NCBI GenBank assembly: GCA_963698775.1
Contig: CAVOSE010000071.1
Coordinates: 13,486 to 77,485, forward strand
Reading direction: 5' to 3'
DNA from: Thiohalocapsa sp963698775
GTDB taxonomy: Bacteria > Pseudomonadota > Gammaproteobacteria > Chromatiales > Chromatiaceae
DNA length: 64,000 nucleotides
The translations under genes were made by a program, and so were the position numbers. Below, in pieces: positions 8,422-18,323 of the stretch (position 1 is the stretch's first letter; the number at the start of each line of letters is the position of its first letter). The notes beneath the pieces are model-generated. The model was not told the origin of the DNA, did not search any database, and worked only from the letters and a program-made list of their open reading frames with translations.

Positions 8422-9102
8422 TTGAACGGAATCTGGAAGCGCCGCACCAAGGTACGGGGCAAAGGGTCTGGACGGCGAGGCCGCAGCCTGCTGCCGCGCC
8501 TGATCATGGCCGTTGCCGCGGTGGGCTTGTTTCTGCTCAGTTACCAGTGGGGCAATCAATACAAGCTCGGCGCCGACCGAGCGCCAAGCCTGTCCGGTGT
8601 GTTGATCCGGCCGCCACAGCCCTTGCCAGATGTCGTACTCAGCGACAGTAGCGGCGCACCCTTTGGTCGTGCCGACCTGCTTGAGCGCTGGAGCCTGTTG
8701 GGGTTCGCGCCGATCAACAGCGCCCGGGGTCATCGCAGCATCGCGCGCCTGGTGGAGATCTACAACCGTCTGGCCGATCAGCGCGAGTTGCGTCTGCAGT
8801 TGCGCCTGTTGCTGGTCAGTAAGGACTCGATGCCGCGGCTCGCTCGCGACTTCGAACGCTTGTCGCCTGCCATTGCCGTGCTCGGTGGCGAGCCCGACCA
8901 AGTGGAGCAGCTGCAGGGCGCGTTAGGCGTCGAACCGCAGGCGACAGGCACGGCCCTGCCGCAGGAACTGCCACCGCTATTCCTGATCGACCCAGAGGCT
9001 CGGCTGGTCGTGGTGTTTCCCGCCTCCCAATCTGCGGCCACCGTCGCCAAGGACGTCGCCGCGCTCGCCGACTGGCCTGGCCGGTCAAGTACAGCCCCAT
9101 GA
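8422..9102 (+). CDS. Membrane-anchored SCO/thioredoxin-like protein lacking cysteines
   Basis: About 226 residues: a basic N-terminal segment (KRRTKVRGKGSGRRGR), one membrane helix (MAVAAVGLFLLSY) and a periplasmic thioredoxin-fold domain. PLPDVVLSDSSGAPF, WSLLGFAP and PPLFLIDPEARLVVVFPA resemble SCO1/SenC copper chaperones. However, the CxxxC copper site after the GFAP strand is replaced by INSARG, and the domain has no cysteine at all, so a copper or redox role of the usual kind is unlikely. The start is uncertain: TTG 8422 keeps the positive-inside segment, while ATG 8506 would remove it. The gene follows the aminotransferase by 8 bases and precedes psd by 12, so all three are probably co-transcribed. 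Confidence 0.72.
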   Translation: MNGIWKRRTKVRGKGSGRRGRSLLPRLIMAVAAVGLFLLSYQWGNQYKLGADRAPSLSGVLIRPPQPLPDVVLSDSSGAPFGRADLLERWSLLGFAPINSARGHRSIARLVEIYNRLADQRELRLQLRLLLVSKDSMPRLARDFERLSPAIAVLGGEPDQVEQLQGALGVEPQATGTALPQELPPLFLIDPEARLVVVFPASQSAATVAKDVAALADWPGRSSTAP

Positions 9103-9114
9103 ACGCGAATTTCA

Positions 9115-10008
9115 ATGCACGATCCGCAAAACAACGGCGGCTCCCCGCTGAGCATCGCCCAACGTCTGTTCGTCGGGCTGCAGTACATACTGCCCCAGCA
9201 CCTGCTGTCGGGGCTCATGTTTCGGCTGACACGCCTGCGCATGGGGCCGTTGACGAGGCTCGCGATCCGCGGTTTCGTACGGGCGTTCGACGTCGACCTG
9301 AGTGAAGCGCAGGCGCCATCGCCCGACGCCTATGCGACCTTCAACGCCTTCTTCACCCGGGCACTGCGCCCCGACGCGCGACCGATTGATGCAGACCCTG
9401 CTGTCGTCGTCTCTCCCGTCGACGGGGTGGTCAGCCAGATCGGCGATATCGAGTCCGGCCGCATCTTCCAGGCCAAGGGGCGAGACTTTGGTTGCAAAGA
9501 ACTGCTCGGCGGCGATGCCGAGCTCGCGAGCCGCTTCAACGGTGGCGCCTTCGCGACGCTCTATTTGTCACCACGGGACTATCACCGCATCCATATGCCC
9601 TGCGAGGGAAGTTTGCGATCCACGGTGCATATTCCAGGCCGGCTGTTCAGCGTGAACCCCACCACCGCCGCGGCGGTGCCGGGATTGTTTGCGCGCAACG
9701 AACGCGTCGTCTGCCTGTTCGACACCGCCCTGGGCCCGATGGCGGTAGTCCTGGTCGGTGCAATCTTCGTCGGCAGTATCGAGACAGTCTGGTCCGGCCG
9801 CATCACGCCGCCACGCGGCAGCAAGATCTCACGGATAGAGGCTGGTGATGAAGCCCAATCACTGCCGCGCGGCGCCGAACTCGGGCGCTTCAACATGGGC
9901 TCGACCGTGATTCTCCTGCTGCCCCCAGACAGCATTCACTGGAACCCGGGGCTGGCACCAGGTGCCGCGGTGCGCTGCGGCAACGCGCTCGCGCTGCCGC
10001 AGCGCTGA
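9115..10008 (+). CDS. psd: Phosphatidylserine decarboxylase proenzyme
   Basis: Makes phosphatidylethanolamine from phosphatidylserine at the inner membrane. The 297-residue proenzyme has VVSPVDGVVSQIG, the catalytic YHRIHMPCEG region, and FNMGSTVI near residue 264. The GS bond in the last motif is the self-cleavage point that creates the pyruvoyl group on the alpha chain; many proteobacteria have MGST where E. coli has LGST. It is the last gene of a plus-strand run with the aminotransferase and the SCO-like gene, and ends close to a convergent gene. Confidence 0.97.
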   Translation: MHDPQNNGGSPLSIAQRLFVGLQYILPQHLLSGLMFRLTRLRMGPLTRLAIRGFVRAFDVDLSEAQAPSPDAYATFNAFFTRALRPDARPIDADPAVVVSPVDGVVSQIGDIESGRIFQAKGRDFGCKELLGGDAELASRFNGGAFATLYLSPRDYHRIHMPCEGSLRSTVHIPGRLFSVNPTTAAAVPGLFARNERVVCLFDTALGPMAVVLVGAIFVGSIETVWSGRITPPRGSKISRIEAGDEAQSLPRGAELGRFNMGSTVILLLPPDSIHWNPGLAPGAAVRCGNALALPQR

Positions 10009-10020
10009 TCAGCTTCGCTA

Positions 10021-10872
10021 TTAACGCATCGGCGGCATGGGCGAGAACTGCGGCGCCCAAACCGGTATCGGGCGGCTCGGTGCCATCGCCCGCGGTGCCA
10101 CTGGCACGATGAAGGTGCCAGGTGGGGAGGAGTCCGTGTAAGGAACCATTCGGGGCGCTGCCATCATTGCCGGTTGAGGAGCGGGTGCTGCAGGGGTTTC
10201 TACGATGGCCGGCTCGGCTGGTGCTGCGGGTGCGGCTACCTCTGGTGCTGCCGCGGACGGCGCTTCCACCGCTGGCGCTGCATCGCTAACAGGCGTAGCA
10301 ACGGCTTGTGCCGCCGGCGCCGCAGCTGGCGCTTCGTTAGTCGTCTCGGTGTCTACGGCTGGAGATTCGGCGACCGTCGGTTCAACCGCAGCAGGCTCAG
10401 CGGGTGCTGCGGTTTCAGCTGCCGGAGGCTCAGTGGATGCTTCAGTAGCTGCCGTCTCAGCAGCTGCGGCCTCGACGGGGGTTTCCGTCGCTGCCGTCTC
10501 AGCAGCTGCAGGCTCGGCGGTGGCTTCCGTAGCTGCCGTTTCAACCGCCGCCGGCTCAGCGGGGGCTTCAGCGGCTGCAGGCTCCGCGGGGGCCTCCGTA
10601 GCGGCAGGTTCAACCGCAACAGTCTCGGCAGCGGGCGCATCTGGAGCGGGTGCTGCTTCGACCGGCGCCGGCGGCGTTGTCACGGAGACGCTTCCGATTG
10701 GCGCCAGATTCGCAGCCAATTGTTCCGGCGAAACATTGCCCGCGTCATCACCCCGCCCCCCCAGCAGCGCGTAGCCGGCGCCGACGATCAGAAATACGGT
10801 CACTCCCTTGACCGCCAGCGTTCCGATGTTATCGGTTGGCAGTTCGCTGAGCCAAGACGTTATCTTACTCAC
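10021..10872 (-). CDS. Ala/Pro/Glu-rich repeat protein with one membrane helix
   Basis: A 283-residue protein of unknown function. Residues 17-37 (TLAVKGVTVFLIVGAGYALLG) form a single membrane anchor. Residues 60-240 are low-complexity sequence built mostly of A, P, E, T and V, with at least three 14-residue units (VETAATEATAEPAA, AETAATETPVEAAA, AETAATEASTEPPA at about 110-151). The C-terminal 45 residues differ, with Pro, Met and aromatic residues. This looks like a stalk that spans periplasm from an inner-membrane anchor, as in TonB-like or spacer proteins, but there is no TonB C-terminal domain. The repeats make slippage and length variation likely. Confidence 0.72.
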   Translation of the reverse strand: MSKITSWLSELPTDNIGTLAVKGVTVFLIVGAGYALLGGRGDDAGNVSPEQLAANLAPIGSVSVTTPPAPVEAAPAPDAPAAETVAVEPAATEAPAEPAAAEAPAEPAAVETAATEATAEPAAAETAATETPVEAAAAETAATEASTEPPAAETAAPAEPAAVEPTVAESPAVDTETTNEAPAAAPAAQAVATPVSDAAPAVEAPSAAAPEVAAPAAPAEPAIVETPAAPAPQPAMMAAPRMVPYTDSSPPGTFIVPVAPRAMAPSRPIPVWAPQFSPMPPMR

Positions 10873-11191
10873 AGTGTTTACCTCTTAGTCTACAAAAATG
10901 CTAATGCGGTCCGTTGAGTATCGCGCCGGAAGCGAGCCCCTCAACGGCGATCCGAATTGTCTTGTCGCAAGCTTGCGCAGTGGCGACCGCACGTCATGCA
11001 CCGCTCGACGAAGTTTGTCGCGACGCAGACCACAAGGGTTTCGCATCACAAACCCTACATCCAGCGGCTTAGTTGCGGACGCCATGATACGGAATTCACC
11101 GCAAACTTGCGGCGAATTAGTTCTCCATCGATGGCCACAGATCGATCAGGTCGTCAATTTGAGTCGTCGCCGGCAGGCTATCGCGACGGCT
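10873..11191. other. Intergenic region with a 26-bp dyad
   Basis: No gene seen. The main structure is an imperfect 26-bp palindrome at 11093-11118, centred on CCGCAAACTTGCGG with AATTC/GAATT ends. It could be an operator for the Ala/Pro-rich protein gene or a hairpin behind the 11192 gene; no U-run follows it on either strand. Confidence 0.45.
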
Positions 11192-11626
11192 TCAGTGCGT
11201 GCCCGGGTTTCCGGGATAGACCCCATGATCAGCAAGCCATTTCACGTCCAGTCGCCAGTCAACCCGGCGCACATCGGGCTGCGCCATTACCAGTCCCTGG
11301 GCCCGTTTCTGATGGTCGATCAGGTCCTGTTGGGCCGCAATCATGGCGGGGTCGTCCTGGGCCTTGCCCGCGAGATCCGGGCGGACGATCTCCAAAAACC
11401 GCATCGCAGGGACATCGAATGATCTCGGTGTCGACAGGATCGCGACGCCGTTGTCCAAATCTACTACCCGGAACTGGTAGACATAAGCCGAGAGTTCAGG
11501 GTCGGACTCCAGCCCCTCATTGATCTCCCACACCCGTGGCTGCCAGATGGATGAGAGCCACCAGGCCAGCAAGCCGAAGACGATTGCGCCAAGCAAGATA
11601 CTGTAGTTACGTGTAAAGCTGTCCAT
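11192..11626 (-). CDS. Membrane-anchored protein of unknown function
   Basis: About 144 residues: a short cytoplasmic tail, one membrane helix (YSILLGAIVFGLLAWWLSSIW), then a soluble domain rich in charged residues with no recognised family. The start at 11626 is set by GGAG with a nine-base spacer; an ATG two codons earlier is too close to that site. The soluble part (RVVDLDNGVAILSTPRSFDV) alternates strand-like and helical segments. It lies between two other small minus-strand genes that also have no assigned role. Confidence 0.65.
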   Translation of the reverse strand: MDSFTRNYSILLGAIVFGLLAWWLSSIWQPRVWEINEGLESDPELSAYVYQFRVVDLDNGVAILSTPRSFDVPAMRFLEIVRPDLAGKAQDDPAMIAAQQDLIDHQKRAQGLVMAQPDVRRVDWRLDVKWLADHGVYPGNPGTH

Positions 11627-11807
11627 TATCATATTCTCCACCGCAAAGGGGGAAGCGGCCGACGATCGGCCGCAACAATGGTTCCAGCTTCGCGCGATCA
11701 CCGACTAACGCGCCATGAAAATGGTCAAGCTTGTGGCCCGCGATAGGGCGCGGGGATGCTCTTGTGACACCCCAGGTTTACCCCTAAGGTTGGCGCCCAG
11801 CGATCAG

Positions 11808-11838
11808 ACAAAATAGGCGCCCGGCGCTGCGCCGGGCG
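11808..11838 (-). terminator. Rho-independent-type terminator
   Basis: A perfect 9-bp GC stem (CGCCCGGCG/CGCCGGGCG) with a 3-base loop at 11818-11838. On the minus strand it is followed by CCTATTTTGTC. It lies 16 bases behind the stop of the coiled-coil protein gene and should end its transcript. Confidence 0.75.
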
Positions 11839-11853
11839 ACCCGCTAAGGGGCG

Positions 11854-12168
11854 TCAGCCCTTACCGCTACCAGTGAACTTGGAGCGCGCCTCCTCAAAGG
11901 CGGCAAGCCAGGCGTTCCACGCCTTCTCCGTACCCTCCGCCATGGCCTCCCAGGCATCGGCAGCGGCTCCCTGCATCTCGGAATAACGCGCCATTGCCTC
12001 TTCCCGCATTTCGCGCATGTTGTCGATCTGTTTGCGGTACTGTTCCTGCACCTCCGCCTGAGCATTGGTCTGGGCCTCTCTGGCCTTTGCCTCCAGGCGG
12101 TCGATATCGGCATCCCATTCGTCGAGCTTGGTCTTGAGCTTGTTCAGATAGTCTTCACGACTGGACAT
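11854..12168 (-). CDS. Small coiled-coil protein, unknown function
   Basis: A 104-residue, almost wholly helical and highly charged protein. Residues 3-60 (YLNKLKTKLDEWDADIDRLE and onward) have heptad spacing of a coiled coil, and the C-terminal part is Trp/Ala-rich (ADAWEAMAEGTEKAWNAWLA). It resembles the small sll1863-type stress-related coiled-coil proteins found widely in proteobacteria, whose function is not known. There is no signal peptide or membrane helix. Its own terminator follows. ATG 12168 fits the conserved start better than upstream frame codons. Confidence 0.7.
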   Translation of the reverse strand: MSSREDYLNKLKTKLDEWDADIDRLEAKAREAQTNAQAEVQEQYRKQIDNMREMREEAMARYSEMQGAAADAWEAMAEGTEKAWNAWLAAFEEARSKFTGSGKG

Positions 12169-12365
12169 GTGTTGTTTACTCCGTCGGTCGGTGGTGGATA
12201 GCCGCAGCACCAGCAGGGATTCCGTCTGGCCGCCGCGACCTCGCCATTGTAGGCTAGCAATCTCTCGGCGCGGTATCTTCCATGCGATGTCCGCAGACGC
12301 CTGCGCGGGCGCTCTCTAGCGCCGCCTTGCCGAATCTTGCTGTTCGAGGTCTCAGGAGCCCGACG

Positions 12366-13556
12366 ATGAAGAAGGAAATGATCAACAAGTCCGTCTTGCT
12401 CATGCTGGTGGCGGCAATTTCACTGCTGTTCTTGGCCATGATCAAGCAGTTCCTGCTCGCCATCTTCATGGCGGGGCTGTTCGCGGCCATGGCCAGTCCA
12501 CTCTATCGGCGCCTGACCGAAGCGTTCGGCGGTAACCGCTACGCGGCGTCATTCATGACCCTGTTGCTGCTGCTGTTTATGGTCCTGATCCCGATCTTGC
12601 TGCTGGCGGGTATCTTTATCGGCCAGGCGATCGACGTCGGCCAATCTCTGGTGCCAACTGCCGCCAAGTACCTCAAGGAGCCGAGTGCGCTTGCGGACTG
12701 GCTGCACGGGCTGCCCTACTGGGACAAGTTGATGCCCTACGAGGACCAACTGAGGGCGAAGGCCGCCGAATCGCTCGAAGCGGCGGGGACCTTGCTTGTC
12801 GGAGGCCTATCGTCAGTGGCCGTCGGAACCGCCAACTTCCTGTTTATGACCCTTGTGTTCTGTTACACGCTGTTCTTCTTTTTGCTTGACGGCAAGAAGG
12901 TAGTGGATGCAATCCTTTACTACCTGCCGCTAGAGGACAGTGACGAACGCCTCATGCTGGAAAAGTTCACGTCCGTCACTCGCGCGATGGTCAAGGGCAC
13001 ATTGCTGATCGGTCTCCTACAGGGCACGCTGGCAGGCCTTGCTTTCGCCCTGGCGGGCGTCAACAACGCTGTGTTTTGGGGCACGGTGATGGCTGTGCTG
13101 TCGATCGTGCCGGGCATCGGCTCGGCCGCAGTCTGGGTGCCGGCATCCGTGATACTGATGGCTCAGGGCAGCCTCGGCGCAGGCATCGGACTCTTTGCGT
13201 TCTGCGCCCTGGTGGTCGGCAGTATCGACAACCTCTTGCGGCCGATCTTGGTCGGCAAGGACACCAACATGCACGAGCTGATGATTTTTTTCGGCACCCT
13301 TGGGGGGCTGTTCATGTTCGGCATGAGTGGATTGTTGATCGGTCCCCTGATCGCATCCCTGTTCCTGACGATATGGGACATCTACGGAGTAGCGTTCAAG
13401 GACTTTCTGCCGGCGGTAGGCATCGCTTCCGATGCGCTCGCCGAGAAGCCGAAATCTGACCCAGATGCGACCCTTTTCCATGAGCAAGATGATGCTGCCA
13501 AGGAACAAAAGGCTCACGCCACGAGGCCAGACAGCGACCAAACAAAACCTAAGTAA
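12366..13556 (+). CDS. AI-2E family permease (PerM/TqsA type)
   Basis: A 396-residue inner-membrane protein with about seven to eight helices. Family marks include the paired N-terminal helices, ASPLYRRLTEAFGGNRYAAS, the long central loop with KYLKEPSALADWL, GLLQGTLAGLAFALAGVNNAVFWG and SIVPGIGSAAVWVPASV. Members export or move small solutes, including autoinducer-2 in E. coli TqsA, or act as Na+/H+ antiporters; the substrate here is unknown. The start is supported by AGGAG eight bases upstream. The C-terminal tail is charged and cytoplasmic (KSDPDATLFHEQDDAAKEQK). Confidence 0.92.
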   Translation: MKKEMINKSVLLMLVAAISLLFLAMIKQFLLAIFMAGLFAAMASPLYRRLTEAFGGNRYAASFMTLLLLLFMVLIPILLLAGIFIGQAIDVGQSLVPTAAKYLKEPSALADWLHGLPYWDKLMPYEDQLRAKAAESLEAAGTLLVGGLSSVAVGTANFLFMTLVFCYTLFFFLLDGKKVVDAILYYLPLEDSDERLMLEKFTSVTRAMVKGTLLIGLLQGTLAGLAFALAGVNNAVFWGTVMAVLSIVPGIGSAAVWVPASVILMAQGSLGAGIGLFAFCALVVGSIDNLLRPILVGKDTNMHELMIFFGTLGGLFMFGMSGLLIGPLIASLFLTIWDIYGVAFKDFLPAVGIASDALAEKPKSDPDATLFHEQDDAAKEQKAHATRPDSDQTKPK

Positions 13557-13878
13557 GGCGCTCGAGGAAAGAGGTTCAACTCCGGCAGTTCGAACGTACG
13601 CCCTACCGCTCGGCACCGCGCCGCCGGCGGCGGCCTTTGGACCCACATCGGCCTAAGCCGCCGATTCAACACCCGCGAGGACCAGCTCCAGATCGGATAG
13701 ATGCGCCCAGATGATGCGGCTTGGTATCGAAAAGCGCATTCTTTGATGGTTGCTGGGCGAGTTTGCTCGCCCAGCGACTGCCTGCCGGGCGACTGAAGTC
13801 ACACCTAAGAAGCGTTTGCGGAAGGTGCGGAACCTATTGATCTCGCGACCGATTACACGCTCCCTATCGGACCTAGGA
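13557..13878. other. Convergent intergenic region
   Basis: No gene seen between the ends of the permease gene and sufT. A strong hairpin at 13752-13775 is the only clear structure. Confidence 0.5.
13752..13775. terminator. Hairpin between convergent genes, likely terminator
   Basis: A perfect 10-bp stem (GCTGGGCGAG/CTCGCCCAGC) with a TTTG loop. It lies about 195 bases behind the permease gene and 104 bases behind sufT. There is no U-run on either side, so terminator function is inferred from position and stem strength. Confidence 0.5.
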
Positions 13879-14307
13879 TCACAGCATACCGAGTGTCAAC
13901 AACGCCTCATCGGACATGTTCGCCTGACTCCAGGGCGGATCCCAGACCAGCTCAACGTTGATTTCACCAACACCTTCCACCTTCTCGACGGCGTCCTTGA
14001 CCATGACCGGCATCATTCCAGCCACCGGGCAGGCCGGCGCTGTCAGGGTCATGTCGATGTCGACGTCACCGTTGTCGGCGATGTTGATGGTGTAGATCAG
14101 GCCAAGGTCATAGATGTTGACCGGAATCTCGGGATCGTGGACTTGGCGCAGCGCCGCGATAATGGGCTCACGGAGTTCCTCCGCTGTCATCTGTTCAACC
14201 GGATGGTCCAAGGCCGGCTCGGTCATCGCCTCCGCACCGACCTCATCGCAATCGATGCCCTGCTGTTCGTTGGCACCGAATCCGGCGAATCGCGCAAGTC
14301 TATTCAT
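13879..14307 (-). CDS. sufT: SUF Fe-S assembly protein SufT (MIP18/DUF59)
   Basis: A 142-residue protein whose C-terminal 100 residues form a MIP18/DUF59 domain: VHDPEIPVNIYDLGLIYTI, DIDMTLTAPACPVAG (with the reactive cysteine) and ELVWDPPWSQANMS. SufT members help mature Fe-S proteins and appear at the end of suf operons. ATG 14307 is preceded by AGGTGG. It follows sufD by 82 bases, so it is probably in the same operon. The N-terminal 40 residues are variable and include GIDCDEVG. Confidence 0.93.
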   Translation of the reverse strand: MNRLARFAGFGANEQQGIDCDEVGAEAMTEPALDHPVEQMTAEELREPIIAALRQVHDPEIPVNIYDLGLIYTINIADNGDVDIDMTLTAPACPVAGMMPVMVKDAVEKVEGVGEINVELVWDPPWSQANMSDEALLTLGML

Positions 14308-14389
14308 TGGGCAACCACCTTGACTTGTGCCGGGCCGATCAGGCCCGGGAATGTTGAATGCAAGGGCGAACACCTCCGACGCATGCCGG

Positions 14390-15744
14390 TTACAAAGGCG
14401 ACCGCTCCAGCCGCTGGCCGACCTGCTCCGTCACGTACTGTCGCAACGGCTCATTGCCCAGGGCGTCGATGATCTCGCCCGCAAAGCCCAAACAGAGCAT
14501 GCGCCGCGCGAGTGTTGCCGAGATCCCTCGGCTGCGCAGGTAAAAGAGCATCTCCGGCTCGATTTGCCCAACCGTCGTGCCATGGCTGCACTTGACGTCG
14601 TCGGCATAGATCTCGAGTTGCGGTTTGGTGTCGACTTCCGCGCTCTGCGACAGCATCAGGTTACGATTCGACATGGCCGCATCGGTCTTCTGCGCATCTC
14701 GGGCGACATAAACCAAGCCGTCGAACACCGCCTTTCCCCTGCCGTAGAGGATGCCCTTGAAGTTCTCTCGACTACTGCAGTTCGGTAGCCCGTGGCGGAC
14801 GTCCAGGTGGTAGTCGATGAGTTGCTTGTCGCCGGCCAAATAGAGGCCGAGTAGCTCGCACTCCGCGTGTTCGCCGCTGAAACGCACGGTGAGGTCCGTT
14901 CGCGCCCAGGCACCGCCGAGGCCGATATTGACGGCGACATAGCGGCTGTTGGCACCCTGACTCAGGTAGAGACCGGTGATGTGGAAGGCGCTCGGACTCT
15001 CCATCTGCACTCGCCGATGCTTCAATACCGCGTCGCGGCCAAGGGTGATCTCCAGCAGCGAATTGTTGCAATACAGCGATTCGCCGAGGCTGACGTAACG
15101 CTCGATCAGCTCCGCTTGGGCGCCATCGGCCAGACTGACCAGATGGCGCGGTTGGGCAACGCGGGGCTCGTCCATACCGACCGAGAGGTGGATCAGTTCG
15201 ATTGGGCGCTGCAACATAGCGCCGCGCTCAAGCAACATCACCAAGCCGTCGTCCATCGCGGCGGTGTTCAGCTCGGTGAATAGGTGACCATCCTCGCTGG
15301 CGACCTGGTTCAGCAAACCTTCCAGAGCGTCCGAATCGCGTTCCAACGTCTCCCGCAGGCTGCCGATACGAACGCCCGCGGGCAACTCGCCAAGCTCCGA
15401 CAGATGGGCGGCGAAGCGGCCGTTAACGACGACGATGCGGTGGGCGTCGAGTTCCGGGATCAGAATGTCATCGAGGTCCTCTGCAAGCAGGGCTGTCACC
15501 GGCTCGTCCACCGGCCGAAAGCCATGCTCCATCAGTGTCCGCAGCCCAGTGTAACGCCAGTCCTCGCTCTTCGCGGTTGGCAAGGCCTGTTGCTGGACCC
15601 GCGCCAGCGCGCCGTTTCGCACAGCGTCGAGCCATTCCGGCGAGGCACCGACGCCGTCGTCGCCCAGGGCCCGCAGCCAGCCGGCGAAGGCGTCGCCGGC
15701 GCTCCGGCTGCTCGGCGCGGCCGCACCTTTGGAGACTGCCGCAC

Positions 15745-15748
<4 letters not shown>
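14390..15748 (-). CDS. sufD: Fe-S cluster scaffold component SufD
   Basis: Partner of SufB in the SufBC2D scaffold, on which Fe-S clusters are built with SufC ATPase. The 452-residue product has a helical N-terminal region and the right-handed beta-helix core. KCSHGTTVGQ (with the conserved cysteine and histidine), LFYLRSRGIS and ARRMLCLGFAGEIIDAL mark the SufB/D C-terminus. It overlaps the sufC stop by four bases (ATGA), which suggests translational coupling. Confidence 0.97.
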
Positions 15749-16497
<749 letters not shown>

Positions 16498-16521
16498 AGC
16501 AATGACTCCGAATACTTCGTG

Positions 16522-16538
16522 AGGCGCCTGCGGCGCCT
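16522..16538. other. Hairpin between sufB and sufC
   Basis: A perfect 7-bp stem (AGGCGCC/GGCGCCT) with a TGC loop in the 177-bp sufB-sufC gap. It lies inside an operon and lacks a U-run, so it may adjust transcript stability or lower sufCD expression relative to sufB rather than terminate. Confidence 0.4.
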
Positions 16539-16674
16539 TGGCTGTTCGTGCCGCCGACTTAACCTGCCGTCTGGGCGCGGCCTCGGCGAACCGTGGCGGT
16601 CGCGCTAGAAACCGGGTCGGCTATTGGGTTGCCAACCCGTGCCCCCGCCATGCAGCGGGCGGCACGCTAGCGCT

Positions 16675-18147
16675 CTAGCCGACGGCGCCCTCGAGACTGA
16701 TACTCAGCAGCTTTTGCGCCTCGACGGCAAATTCCATGGGCAGTTCGTTGAAGACCTCTTTGCAGAAGCCGTTGACGATCATCGACACCGCGTCCTCTTC
16801 CGAGAGGCCACGCGAGCGGCAGTAGAAGAGCTGATCGTCGCTGATTTTCGACGTGGTCGCCTCATGCTCCATCTTCGCGCTCGGGTTCTTGACCTCGATG
16901 TAGGGGAAGGTGTTTGCCGCGCACTTGTCGCCAATCAGCAGGCTGTCGCACTGCGTATGGTTGCGGGCACCCTCGGCCTTGCCGGCGATGCGCACCAAAC
17001 CACGATAGGATTGCTCGCCGTGCTGGGCCGAGATGCCCTTGCTGACAATAGTCGAGCTGGTATTTCGACCCAAGTGGATCATTTTGGTACCGGTGTCCGC
17101 TTGCTGACGGCCCTTGGTCACGGCCACCGAGTAGAATTCGCCCACGGAGTTGTCGCCGCGCAGGATGCAGCTGGGATATTTCCATGTGATGGCGGAGCCG
17201 GTCTCGACCTGAGTCCAGGAGATCTTGGAGCGTGCGCCGCGACAGTCGCCGCGCTTGGTGACGAAGTTGTAAATCCCACCGACGCCGTTTTCGTCCCCCG
17301 GGTACCAATTTTGAACTGTCGAGTATTTGATCTCTGCATCGTCCATGGCGACGAGTTCGACCACTGCCGCGTGCAGCTGATTTTCATCGCGCTGTGGCGC
17401 CGTGCAACCTTCCAAGTAGCTTACATAGCTGCCCTCTTCCGCGACGATCAGCGTGCGCTCGAACTGCCCAGTGTTGGCAGTGTTGATGCGGAAATAGGTA
17501 CTAAGCTCCATCGGACAGCGCGTGTTCTTCGGCACGTAGACGAAGGTGCCGTCGGTGAAGACCGCGCAGTTCAAACCCGCGTAGAAGTTGTCGGTCGGCG
17601 GAACAACCGTGCCGATGTACTTCTTCACCAGGTCTGGGTACTCCTGGAGCGCCTCGGAGATGGAACAAAAGATCACGCCGGCATCAGCCAGAGTCTTACG
17701 AAAGGTCGTCGCTACCGAGACGCTGTCGAACACGGCGTCTACTGCAACACCCGCCAAAGCCTTCTGCTCCTCCAGGGGGATGCCGAGCTTCTCGTAGGTT
17801 TCCAGCAACACCGGATCGACCTCATCGAGGCTTGCCAGCTCTTTCTTTCTTTTCGGCGCTGAGAAATAGGAGATCGACTGGAAGTCTATCTCCGGGTGGT
17901 GCACCGACGACCACCGTGGTGTGGGCATTTCTAGCCACTTCCGGTAGGCACTAAGGCGCCACTCAAGCATGAACTCGGGCTCGCCCTTTCGTGTCGATAT
18001 GGCACGGATCACGTCCTCGCTCAGGCCAGGTGGCAAGGTGTCAGACTCGATCTCCGTGACAAAGCCGTGCTCGTACTCGGATTTGACGATGTCGTCGTAG
18101 TCTTGCGCCGCGCTGGCACGGACGACGTCTTCTGGGGTTGCGCTCAT
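16675..18147 (-). CDS. sufB: Fe-S cluster scaffold component SufB
   Basis: Main scaffold subunit of SufBC2D. The 490-residue product has the family N-terminus (YEHGFVTEIESDTLPPGL), SVSVATTFRKTLADAGVIFC, PKNTRCPMELSTYFRIN, GSYVSYLEGCTAPQRDENQL, and the C-terminal EHEATTSKISDDQLFYCRSR with the cysteine and glutamate implicated in cluster assembly. GGAG seven bases before the ATG supports the start. It is the first gene of the operon; no iscR-type regulator, sufS or sufE/sufU is seen next to it, so the sulfur donor must be encoded elsewhere. Confidence 0.98.
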   Translation of the reverse strand: MSATPEDVVRASAAQDYDDIVKSEYEHGFVTEIESDTLPPGLSEDVIRAISTRKGEPEFMLEWRLSAYRKWLEMPTPRWSSVHHPEIDFQSISYFSAPKRKKELASLDEVDPVLLETYEKLGIPLEEQKALAGVAVDAVFDSVSVATTFRKTLADAGVIFCSISEALQEYPDLVKKYIGTVVPPTDNFYAGLNCAVFTDGTFVYVPKNTRCPMELSTYFRINTANTGQFERTLIVAEEGSYVSYLEGCTAPQRDENQLHAAVVELVAMDDAEIKYSTVQNWYPGDENGVGGIYNFVTKRGDCRGARSKISWTQVETGSAITWKYPSCILRGDNSVGEFYSVAVTKGRQQADTGTKMIHLGRNTSSTIVSKGISAQHGEQSYRGLVRIAGKAEGARNHTQCDSLLIGDKCAANTFPYIEVKNPSAKMEHEATTSKISDDQLFYCRSRGLSEEDAVSMIVNGFCKEVFNELPMEFAVEAQKLLSISLEGAVG

Positions 18148-18323
18148 CGTTGGCTCCGATTAACTGAGTGCTTTACTGGGTTATTGTACGACGGCGAGGC
18201 GCGGATTCAAGCCCCAAGCACCTATTCTCCGCCATCAGATCCCACTTTGTACTGCGTTAGATCATTACCGGCGGCACCGCTTTCAAGGGCCTCGACGATG
18301 TTGCGCATCAAAACGGGGTAGTT

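Noticed and set aside
10205..10774. Ala/Gly/Ser-rich plus-strand frame opposite the Ala/Pro/Glu protein
   Set aside because: Low-complexity shadow of the repeat gene; the minus strand has the membrane anchor and sensible start.
10898..11523. Plus-strand frames of 174 and 188 codons near 10.9-11.5 kb
   Set aside because: No domain, no ribosome site, and they overlap the end of a better-supported minus-strand gene.
16624..17862. Long plus-strand open frame opposite sufB (412 codons)
   Set aside because: Antisense shadow; SufB is complete and highly conserved on the other strand.
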